Below are positions 1-6,086 of a stretch of 20,320 nt of DNA, one piece after another (position 1 is the first letter of the stretch; each line of letters opens with the position of its first letter). A model generated the notes under the pieces. That model searched no databases and was not told the DNA's origin. It worked only from the letters and a program-made list of their open reading frames with translations. The position numbers and the translations under genes were made by a program. Source of the stretch: JANLHG01 sp964359745 (GTDB lineage Bacteria > Patescibacteriota > Minisyncoccia > Phycocordibacterales > PALSA-1337); contig CAYHTR010000007.1 of NCBI GenBank assembly GCA_964359745.1, positions 1 through 20,320 of the forward strand, read 5' to 3'.

Positions 1-72
1 TTTGGATTTGTGTCACATTCATACTTTGAATCAGTACAAGGTTCAGAAACAGCCACAAAGGTGCAATTCTAA
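1..72 (+). CDS. lemA: LemA family protein, C-terminal end only
   Basis: The window opens inside a reading frame that runs to a TAA at 70-72. The last residues read ...SYFESVQGSETATKVQF. A phenylalanine-containing stretch followed by a short tail ending in hydrophobic-x-F is how LemA-family membrane proteins commonly finish. The stop overlaps the ATG of the next gene by one base (TAATG), so the two are translationally coupled. LemA genes are frequently followed by TPM-domain genes, and one follows here, which supports the call. Only 23 residues are visible, so this rests on the tail and the neighbour. No other candidate family fits as well. Confidence 0.6.
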   Translation, partial: FGFVSHSYFESVQGSETATKVQF

Positions 73-953
73 TGAAAAAGATTTTTGTTATAGTATTTCT
101 AATAGCGTTTGTTGTTCCGCTTGTCAGTTTAGCGTATAAATCTCCGGGAAAACCAAATGGTTTTGTTAATGATTTTGCGAAAGTCCTAACTTCAGAACAA
201 AAAAATGTACTAGAGCAAAAACTTACAGCTTTTGAGCAACAAACTAGCAATGAAATTTCTGTTGTTAATATTTCCACATTAAACGGAGATATTATTGAAA
301 ATTATGCCGTAGCGCTTTTTAAAGAATGGGCAATCGGAAAAAAGAAAAATGACAATGGTGTTTTGCTTCTTGTTGCGGTTGATGACCGTAAAATGAGAAT
401 TGAGGTTGGTTATGGTCTTGAAGGAGCACTTACGGACGCTATAAGTTCCGATATTATTAGAAACATACTTACACCAGCTTTTAGGAATAATGATTTTTAC
501 GGAGGAATTGATAAAGCGGTTGATGGTATGATTTCTGCCACAAAAAATGAATATGTGTCTGCGAGTTCTGATGATAGTAAAACATCAGACAATCTTGAAA
601 TTATTTTGGTAATTGCGTTTTTTGCAATTCATATTTTGATGTGGGTCGCTAGTATTTTAGCTCGGTCAAAATCCTGGTGGGCAGGGGGTGTCGTTGGGGG
701 TGTGATGGCGATAATAATCGGAATATTTCTAGGTTTTTTTGCTTTTGGTATTGCGCTTGTTATATTTATTCCTTTTGGAATTCTTTTTGATTTCATTGTT
801 TCAAAAACATATGCTTCGCGAAAATCCTCCGGTTTGGGTATTCCTTGGTTTATTGGAGGTGGTAGATGGGGAGGTGGATCTGGTTCATCAGGAGGTTTTG
901 GTGGCTTCGGCGGGGGTTCCTCTGGAGGTGGTGGCTCCAGTGGCGGGTGGTAA
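72..953 (+). CDS. TPM-domain (YgcG-type) membrane protein
   Basis: A 293-residue protein with an N-terminal signal peptide (about 1-21). A TPM domain follows (about 28-160), with a VNDFAKVLT start and the family core NDNGVLLLVAVDDRKMRIEV, then GYGLEGALTD. Two membrane helices lie at about 175-197 and 205-235, and the tail from about 250 is rich in Gly and Ser and ends in GGW. TPM proteins with Gly-rich tails are widespread bacterial envelope proteins of uncertain function, often paired with LemA. Some TPM domains bind metal or have been reported as phosphatases, which cannot be judged here. The start overlaps the upstream stop, so it needs no ribosome binding site of its own. The low-complexity tail is encoded by unusually G-rich DNA, which creates a proline-rich frame on the other strand that is not a gene. 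Confidence 0.9.
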   Translation: MKKIFVIVFLIAFVVPLVSLAYKSPGKPNGFVNDFAKVLTSEQKNVLEQKLTAFEQQTSNEISVVNISTLNGDIIENYAVALFKEWAIGKKKNDNGVLLLVAVDDRKMRIEVGYGLEGALTDAISSDIIRNILTPAFRNNDFYGGIDKAVDGMISATKNEYVSASSDDSKTSDNLEIILVIAFFAIHILMWVASILARSKSWWAGGVVGGVMAIIIGIFLGFFAFGIALVIFIPFGILFDFIVSKTYASRKSSGLGIPWFIGGGRWGGGSGSSGGFGGFGGGSSGGGGSSGGW

Positions 954-957
954 TCAT

Positions 958-984
958 AAAACCAAACACTCGGTGTTTGGTTTT
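958..984 (+). terminator. Perfect 12-bp hairpin abutting the tRNA
   Basis: Arms 958-969 and 973-984 are perfect reverse complements around a 3-nt loop (TCG). The 3' arm ends in GGTTTT, and the tRNA begins at the very next base. It looks like an intrinsic terminator for the lemA/TPM operon, but the U-run is only four bases and no convincing tRNA promoter lies between the two. It may therefore allow read-through, or mark the 5' processing site of the tRNA. Confidence 0.65.
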
Positions 985-1075
985 GGAAGGTTCGCATAGT
1001 GGTCTAGTGCGCACGCTTGGAAAGCGTGTGTCGCCTCACCGGCGACCGAGGGTCCGAATCCCTCACCTTCCGCCA
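985..1075 (+). tRNA. tRNA-Ser (anticodon GGA)
   Basis: The acceptor arm GGAAGGT (985-991) pairs with ACCTTCC (1065-1071). The anticodon stem CACGC/GCGTG encloses the loop TTGGAAA, with anticodon GGA at 1019-1021, which reads UCC and UCU serine codons. A long variable arm of about 18 nt makes it class II, as expected for serine. The T arm is present, and the discriminator G (1072) is followed by an encoded CCA (1073-1075). A coding start lies only five bases after the CCA, so this tRNA and the DUF192 gene are presumably one transcript separated by tRNA 3' processing. Confidence 0.95.
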
Positions 1076-1080
1076 AAATT

Positions 1081-1524
1081 ATGAATCCGAAAGACATCAA
1101 AATATGTATCATAGGATTATTACTTTTGATTTTGATATTTTTGGGGGTTTCTAGTGGAATACATAGTACGCCAAAAATTTATTTTGGTAACAATAAAGTT
1201 AATTTGATAATTGCTGACACTGAAGCTAAAAGAGAAAAAGGGCTGGGTGGTTTTACCGTTCTTAGTTCTGATACTGGTATGCTTTTTGTTTTTCCGGAGT
1301 CGGGAATATATCCATTTTGGATGAAAGATATGCAATTTCCACTTGATATAATATGGCTTGATGAAAAATGTATCATAACTCATATTGAAAAAAAGGTAAG
1401 TCCCGAAACATATCCAGAAAGTTTTGTGTCTGATAAAAACTCGCTTTATGTGCTTGAAACTAACGCTGGTTTTGTGGAAAAAAATAATTTGAAAACTGGC
1501 GATATTTGCATTTTACAAAAGTGA
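1081..1524 (+). CDS. DUF192 family exported protein
   Basis: A 147-residue protein with an N-terminal membrane anchor or signal (about 7-27) and then a DUF192 domain. The family hallmarks are visible: the REKGLGGF segment, GMLFVFPESG and FWMKDMQFPLDIIWLD, then VLETNAGFVEKNNLKTGD near the C-terminus. DUF192 proteins are small, usually secreted or periplasmic beta-rich proteins of unknown function found in bacteria and archaea. The length is normal for the family. The ATG lies five bases after the tRNA-Ser CCA, with no Shine-Dalgarno, so translation would start from an almost leaderless end once the tRNA is cut away. The rnpB promoter lies inside the 3' end of this gene. Confidence 0.9.
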   Translation: MNPKDIKICIIGLLLLILIFLGVSSGIHSTPKIYFGNNKVNLIIADTEAKREKGLGGFTVLSSDTGMLFVFPESGIYPFWMKDMQFPLDIIWLDEKCIITHIEKKVSPETYPESFVSDKNSLYVLETNAGFVEKNNLKTGDICILQK

Positions 1525-1540
1525 ATAAATAGTATATAAT
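1512..1540 (+). promoter_or_regulatory. rnpB promoter
   Basis: A -35 TTTACA (1512-1517) and a perfect -10 TATAAT (1535-1540) are separated by 17 bases. The predicted start, near 1547, coincides with the 5' strand of RNase P helix P1. The promoter overlaps the last codons and stop of the DUF192 gene. Confidence 0.75.
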
Positions 1541-1565
1541 AATATTCTCTTTGTATCGGGTAGTT

Positions 1566-1595
1566 GCTCCGACGCTTCTCACGAAGATCGGAGAG
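1566..1595 (+). repeat. CTCCGACG hairpin, copy 1 (rnpB P3)
   Basis: A 30-nt hairpin that occupies the P3 position of RNase P RNA. It matches the 30-nt hairpin at 1789-1818 at 26 of 30 positions. One of the differing base pairs is compensatory: CTTC/GAAG here against TTTC/GAAA there. Confidence 0.75.
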
Positions 1596-1714
1596 GAAAG
1601 TCCGAACACAGAGCCTTTTAATAGGCAAGAGTAATGGGTAATTCCCATCTAGCGCAAGCTAAGAGGTGCGAACAGAGACGAGTCTTTCGATGTAAAAGTC
1701 GAAAGGGTGCAACG

Positions 1715-1761
1715 GCCCCGACGTTACAGTCGGGGTCCCGATCGCGAAAGCGCGTCGGGGC
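1715..1761 (+). repeat. CCCCGAC double-hairpin module (rnpB P13/P14)
   Basis: The first hairpin is CCCCGAC (1716-1722) pairing with GTCGGGG (1729-1735). The second runs from TCCCGAT (1736-1742) to CGTCGGGGC (1753-1761). The first 5' arm can also pair with the last 3' arm, so the module has two alternative folds. The same order of arms occurs at 19307-19356, upstream of 23S rRNA. In rnpB it fills the P13/P14 region. Confidence 0.7.
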
Positions 1762-1788
1762 TAAATCCTTACTTCTGTGCAAGATCGT

Positions 1789-1818
1789 GCTCCGACGTTT
1801 CTAACGAAAGTCGGAGAG
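1789..1818 (+). repeat. CTCCGACG hairpin, copy 2 (rnpB P16/P17)
   Basis: CTCCGAC...GTCGGAG with an inner TTTC/GAAA stem and TAAC loop. It is the second copy of the hairpin at 1566-1595 and lies between the P15 region and the CGCTTGAG strand, where P16/P17 are expected. Confidence 0.75.
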
Positions 1819-1918
1819 AATCGCTTGAGTCCATGAGTAATTATGGACCTAGATAAATAACTATCTCCGCCGAAGAGGCGGAACAGAATTCGGCTTATAG
1901 ATATAAAGAGAATATGAT

Positions 1919-1953
1919 AAAGTCCCGAGCGAAAGCGAGGGACTTTGTCTTTT
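1919..1953 (+). terminator. rnpB terminator
   Basis: Arms AAAGTCCC (1919-1926) and GGGACTTT (1939-1946) enclose an inner GC-GAAA-GC tip and are followed by a T-rich stretch to 1953. The palindromic core (1922-1943) recurs with two changes at 19234-19255. Confidence 0.8.
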
Positions 1954-1973
1954 AAATATTTTCATATTATAAT
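1945..1973 (+). promoter_or_regulatory. Promoter for the O-antigen-ligase/TPR gene
   Basis: TTGTCT (1945-1950), a 17-base spacer and TATAAT (1968-1973). The -35 box lies within the tail of the rnpB terminator. The predicted start near 1980 gives a short leader of about 20 nt before the ATG at 2002. Confidence 0.65.
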
Positions 1974-2001
1974 TGATGTAAATATAATTAATAAAGAAAA
2001 T

Positions 2002-4308
2002 ATGAGTACAACAAAGTTTGATAACCTATCGTTTTATGTTTTTTTAGCTTTAGTTTTTCTTTTACCTTCTTTTTTTATCCCATCAGCATCAATACCGTTT
2101 CAAAGCACAAAATCTATGCTTGTGGTGATTAGCTTGTTAATTATATTTTTTGTATGGGTTATTTCTTTGTTCAAAAATCCTGTGTTGAAAATATATAAAA
2201 CTCCTCTTGTATTATCACTACTTACGTTGCCTATAGTTGCCATTATAGCGGGATTATTTTCAGGAAATGTGGCGAATTCTTTTATCGGTCAAGGTTTTGA
2301 AGTGGGAACTGTTGCTTTTATAAGCGTATTGTCTTTATTATTACTTTTAATTCCTATTATATTAAAAACTAGAGATAGAATATTGTATGTATATCTTGCT
2401 TTTATAACTTCTTTTCTTTTATTAGCGTTTTTTCAAATTGGTCGTCTGATTTTTGGTGGAAGTTTTTTGTCTTTTGGGATTTTTAGTTCTGTTATACAAA
2501 ATCCTGTAGGCAGTTGGAGCGAACTCGGTATATTTTTTGGATTGGCAACAATGATGTCTGTCATAACTCTTGAACTTCTTTCATTTCCAAGAATGTTTAA
2601 AATTCTTTTATACATAGCTTTAATTGTATCGATTTTATTGTCTGTAGTCGTTAATTTTAGTTCAATGTGGTATGTGTTGGGAATTTTTAGTATTGTATTT
2701 TTTGTTTATCTTATCTCTTTTTCCACAAAAAAGATTTCTTATATATCTCTATTTACCTTGCTTATATCAGCCATCTTTATATTTGGAGGCAATCCTTTAA
2801 GCGTTAAAATAAATGATTATTTCAAAGTTCAAAATATAGACGTTAGGCCATCATTATCTGCTACTCTTGATGTTGCAAGAAATACCACAAAGGTAAATCC
2901 AATACTTGGTTCTGGTCCAAACAGATTTGTAAATGAGTGGTTAAAATGGAAACCTACAGGATTGAATAATACTCCTTTTTGGAACACTGATTTTAGTTAT
3001 GGTATTGGATTAATTCCAACATTTTTAGTTACACAAGGAATATTAGGGGCTATTGCGTGGATTGTTTTCTTGATTTTATTCATATGGATAGGTTTTAAAT
3101 CTATTTTTCAAGTCATTCCTGATACTCTTAGTCGTTACCTTATGATTTCTTCTTTTTTTGTGACACTTTATTTATGGATATTTACTATAATTTATAATCC
3201 TTCATCAGTACTTTTCACTTTCGCTTTTATATTTACTGGTATTTTTATAACATCTCTTGTTCAAGAGGGTGTTATAAAAACAAGAGATGTTGAACTTTTT
3301 AAAGATCCAAAGATTGGATTTATATCTATTTTGACACTTATGACGCTTTTGATTATTTTTGTTGTGGTTGGATATAATTTTACTATAAAATATATTGCTG
3401 GTATTTATTATAGCTCTAGTTTATCGGAATTTAATCAAAAAGGAGATTTATATGTAGTTTCAGCAGGTATTAATAATGCTATAAAAGTCAGTGCATCTGA
3501 TTTATACTACAGATCCCTTTCTGATATTGATATAGCAAAAATGAATGAACTATTAAATAAAAAAGATATATCAGTTGATGCAATGAAGATAGCTTTTCAA
3601 GATATTTTAAGTAGCGCAGTTGATAATGCTAAACAAGCCATATCTATGGATCCTACTAATTATCAAAATTGGGTGTCTCTCGGTAGTGTATATGAAGCTG
3701 TTTTACCATTAGGTGTTTCTAGTGCCTATGAAAATGCTGGTATGGCATATAATCAAGCTTTGATTCTAAATCCTCAAAGTCCAGCATTGCTTTTAACTCT
3801 TGCTCGTCTTGATGTGGCAAATAAAAAATTTGACACAGCAAAACAATATATAGCTAAAGCTTTAAATGCTAAAAATGATTACACAGATGCTATTTTTCTT
3901 CTAGCTCAAATTCAAGTGAATGAAGGAAATATTAAAGACGCCATAACTTCTGTTGAGGCGGCGGCGTTTATTTCACCAAATGATTATGGGATATTCTTTC
4001 AATTAGGCATGCTTCGTTATAATAATAAGGATTATAAAGGTGCCATAGATGCTTTAAATAGAGCTGTCTTTTTGAACGATTCATATTCTAATGCTCGATA
4101 TTTTCTAGGGCTTTCTCTTGCTCAGCTCGGAGATTATATTAGAGCAACTGATCAATTTAAAGTTATTGAAAAACTTAATCCTGATAATGCCGAAATAAAA
4201 CTTATTTTGAAAAATTTACTAGCAGGAAAATCACCATTTACCAATGCCAAACCTCCTGTAGACAGCAAACCAGAAAAACGCCCTAAACCTCCAATTAAAG
4301 AATCATAA
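2002..4308 (+). CDS. O-antigen-ligase-like membrane protein with C-terminal TPR repeats
   Basis: A 768-residue protein starting at the ATG of MSTTKFDN. An in-frame TTG at 1945 is rejected as the start because it lies in the rnpB terminator and promoter. The first two-thirds is a polytopic membrane domain with about a dozen hydrophobic helices. It includes a long extracytoplasmic loop with ILGSGPNRFVNEW, the pattern seen in the large loop of Wzy/WaaL-type O-antigen ligases and polymerases. The last third is soluble, with about five TPR-like helix pairs (for example NYQNWVSLGSVYE, YGIFFQLGMLRY and SYSNARYFLGLSL), and ends in a Pro/Lys-rich tail. Enzymes of this fold move or polymerise lipid-linked glycans, so a role in surface glycan or glycoprotein assembly is likely, but the substrate cannot be told. 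The next gene, the flippase murJ, begins 18 bases downstream, which fits a lipid-linked glycan theme. Confidence 0.8.
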   Translation: MSTTKFDNLSFYVFLALVFLLPSFFIPSASIPFQSTKSMLVVISLLIIFFVWVISLFKNPVLKIYKTPLVLSLLTLPIVAIIAGLFSGNVANSFIGQGFEVGTVAFISVLSLLLLLIPIILKTRDRILYVYLAFITSFLLLAFFQIGRLIFGGSFLSFGIFSSVIQNPVGSWSELGIFFGLATMMSVITLELLSFPRMFKILLYIALIVSILLSVVVNFSSMWYVLGIFSIVFFVYLISFSTKKISYISLFTLLISAIFIFGGNPLSVKINDYFKVQNIDVRPSLSATLDVARNTTKVNPILGSGPNRFVNEWLKWKPTGLNNTPFWNTDFSYGIGLIPTFLVTQGILGAIAWIVFLILFIWIGFKSIFQVIPDTLSRYLMISSFFVTLYLWIFTIIYNPSSVLFTFAFIFTGIFITSLVQEGVIKTRDVELFKDPKIGFISILTLMTLLIIFVVVGYNFTIKYIAGIYYSSSLSEFNQKGDLYVVSAGINNAIKVSASDLYYRSLSDIDIAKMNELLNKKDISVDAMKIAFQDILSSAVDNAKQAISMDPTNYQNWVSLGSVYEAVLPLGVSSAYENAGMAYNQALILNPQSPALLLTLARLDVANKKFDTAKQYIAKALNAKNDYTDAIFLLAQIQVNEGNIKDAITSVEAAAFISPNDYGIFFQLGMLRYNNKDYKGAIDALNRAVFLNDSYSNARYFLGLSLAQLGDYIRATDQFKVIEKLNPDNAEIKLILKNLLAGKSPFTNAKPPVDSKPEKRPKPPIKES

Positions 4309-4326
4309 TTATTAAATGATTATGCT

Positions 4327-6006
4327 ATGGTAAAGACGATTTTTAGTTTTTTAAATAAAGAGATAATTGGTTTACATGAAGCTGCTTATCTTTTGGGTTT
4401 TTCAGCTATTCTTTCGCAAATACTTGCTCTTGTTCGTGATAGATTATTAGCTTCCTCATTTGGCGCTGGACATACGCTTGATATTTATTATGCCGCTTTT
4501 AGGATTCCAGATTTGATTTTCGTATCAATTGGTTCTATCGTTTCTATTTCCGTATTAGTGCCATTTCTTATTGAAAAAATAAACAAAAGCCAAGAAGAAG
4601 GCAAAAATTTTATTGATAGTGCTTTTTCACTTTTTTTTATTCTTATAACTTTTGTAAGTGTTTTATTTTATATTTTAATTCCATATTTAGCACCGAAAGT
4701 ATTTCCTGGTTTTACAGATGGTAAAACTCTTACATCTTTTATTATACTGACCCGTATTCTTTTGCTGTCGCCGATTTTATTAGGAATATCAAATTTTTTA
4801 GCAAGTATTACTCAAGTCCATAACAGATTTTTTATTTATGCTATAAGTCCGCTTCTATACAATATTGGTATTATTTTGGGTATAATTTTTCTTTATCCAC
4901 ACTTTGGTTTAATGGGACTTGGATATGGGGTTATATTGGGCGCTTGTATGCATTTATTAATTCAAGTGCCGTTCGTGATAAATAAAGGAATGTTTCCACG
5001 ATTTCGTTTCAATATTGATTTTGTTTCAATACGACAAGTAATGACACTTTCATTACCTAGAACTTTTACTCTTTCTTCAAATCAAATCGCTACTTTTTTT
5101 CTAGTTGGTTTAGCGTCAGTTATGACAGTTGGTTCAATCTCAATATTTAATTTTTCATTTAATTTGCAATCTGTACCACTTTCTATTATTGGAGTCAGTT
5201 ACGCTTCGGCTGTTTTTCCAGCATTAGCTCGACTTTTTTCTAGTGGGAATAGAGAGAAGTTCATAGAACAAATGATTGTGTCTGCTCGTCATATTATTTT
5301 TCTTTCCACTCCTCTTATGGTGCTTTTTGTTGTCCTTCGTGCTCAGATTGTGCGTGTAATACTCGGCGCTGGCAATTTTAATTGGTCTGATACTCGTTTG
5401 ACCGCCGCCGCTTTGGCCATTTTTAGTATATCAGTAGTCCCACAAGGATTACTTCAGCTTTTTGTACGAGCATATTATTCAAAGGGTGATACAAAAAAAC
5501 CGCTTATTATCAATCTTATTTCTTCAACACTTATCGTTATCTTGGGATATGTTTTTATAACAACTTTTAATAATTTTCCGACATTTCGTTATTTTATAGA
5601 AGAGCTTTTCAAAGTTTCAAATCTTTCTGGCAGTGTAGTTCTTATGCTTCCGCTTGCGTATTCAATAGGGGTATTGGTAAATACAGCATTTCATTGGCTC
5701 GCTTTTCATAAAGAATTTAAAAATTTTACAAAATCAATTTCTTCAGCAATTTATCAAAGTTTTTCAGCAAGCATAATTATGGGTTATGTTACTTATATTT
5801 TTCTAAATGTTTTTGATAAAGTGTTTGATATAAATACTTTGGTGGGGATATTTTCTCAAGGTTTATTTGCTGGTTTGATAGGTGTAGCTGTGGGTATTTT
5901 TATACTAAAACTCTTAAAGAGTCACGAGCTTTCAGAAATTTGGAAAACTCTTCACGCTAAAATCTGGAAGGCGAAAGTTATCGCTCCCGAGCAGGAGATG
6001 CTATAA
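4327..6006 (+). CDS. murJ: Lipid II flippase MurJ
   Basis: A 559-residue MATE/MVF-family membrane protein that flips the lipid II peptidoglycan precursor across the membrane. The N-terminus has the MurJ signature: SAILSQILALVRDRLLASSF, then GAGHTLDIYYAAFRIPDL. The arginines of the first two helices are in place, and about 14 hydrophobic segments follow. The length is slightly above the usual ~510-530, through a longer C-terminal loop and tail. The upstream gene ends 18 bases before the ATG, so the two are probably one operon. No Shine-Dalgarno is visible. The TAA stop sits within the first bases of the compound hairpin at 6005-6060, which probably ends the transcript. Confidence 0.93.
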   Translation: MVKTIFSFLNKEIIGLHEAAYLLGFSAILSQILALVRDRLLASSFGAGHTLDIYYAAFRIPDLIFVSIGSIVSISVLVPFLIEKINKSQEEGKNFIDSAFSLFFILITFVSVLFYILIPYLAPKVFPGFTDGKTLTSFIILTRILLLSPILLGISNFLASITQVHNRFFIYAISPLLYNIGIILGIIFLYPHFGLMGLGYGVILGACMHLLIQVPFVINKGMFPRFRFNIDFVSIRQVMTLSLPRTFTLSSNQIATFFLVGLASVMTVGSISIFNFSFNLQSVPLSIIGVSYASAVFPALARLFSSGNREKFIEQMIVSARHIIFLSTPLMVLFVVLRAQIVRVILGAGNFNWSDTRLTAAALAIFSISVVPQGLLQLFVRAYYSKGDTKKPLIINLISSTLIVILGYVFITTFNNFPTFRYFIEELFKVSNLSGSVVLMLPLAYSIGVLVNTAFHWLAFHKEFKNFTKSISSAIYQSFSASIIMGYVTYIFLNVFDKVFDINTLVGIFSQGLFAGLIGVAVGIFILKLLKSHELSEIWKTLHAKIWKAKVIAPEQEML

Positions 6007-6060
6007 AATCCTCCCCAGCCCCTCCTTTATAAAGGAGGGGAACTCAAAGGGGTGGATTTT
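6005..6060 (+). repeat. 56-nt nested palindrome after murJ
   Basis: The outer arms AAAATCCTCCCC (6005-6016) and GGGGTGGATTTT (6049-6060) are complementary except for one T-T mismatch. Between them is a perfect loopless 22-nt palindrome (CCCCTCCTTTA at 6019-6029 and its complement at 6030-6040). It overlaps the murJ stop and ends in TTTT, so it can act as a terminator. The nested design looks like a small mobile palindromic element rather than a simple terminator. Confidence 0.75.
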
Positions 6061-6071
6061 GTGTGTGTTTC

Positions 6072-6080
6072 TGTTAATAT
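6072..6080 (+). promoter_or_regulatory. Extended -10 of a leaderless lepA promoter
   Basis: TG-T-TAATAT (6072-6080) is an extended -10 that ends six bases before the lepA ATG at 6087, putting the predicted start at the ATG itself. No strong -35 is seen; the region is the 3' arm of the upstream hairpin. There is no Shine-Dalgarno. Confidence 0.55.
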
Positions 6081-6086
6081 GGATTT

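Larger units (their letters stand above)
1542..1915 (+). ncRNA. rnpB: RNase P RNA, bacterial type A-like
   Basis: This is the catalytic RNA that removes 5' leaders from tRNA precursors. The universal core is present: GAGGAAAGTCCGAACACA near 1592-1609, the ACAGAG segment around 1673, GTGCAA before P15, and ACAGAATTCGGCTTATAG at 1883-1900. Helix P1 is visible as 1542-1557 pairing with 1900-1915 (16 bp, one G-U). The transcript probably begins near 1547. Peripheral helices can be assigned by comparison with the E. coli layout: P3 at 1566-1595, P12 near 1684-1705, P13 and P14 at 1715-1761, P16/P17 at 1789-1818, and P18 near 1831-1848. Several of these are GC-rich hairpins that resemble one another or repeats elsewhere in the window; they are listed separately. 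The 5' end follows a good promoter and the 3' end a terminator. Confidence 0.95.

Noticed and set aside
629..997. Proline-rich open frame on the minus strand opposite the TPM gene
   Set aside because: It is the mirror of the Gly/Ser-rich tail; the G-rich plus strand produces proline codons on the other strand. It crosses the terminator and tRNA and has no promoter.
1945..2001. TTG-initiated N-terminal extension of the O-antigen-ligase/TPR protein
   Set aside because: It would start inside the rnpB terminator and at the -35 of the gene's own promoter. The predicted transcript starts near 1980, so the ATG at 2002 is used.
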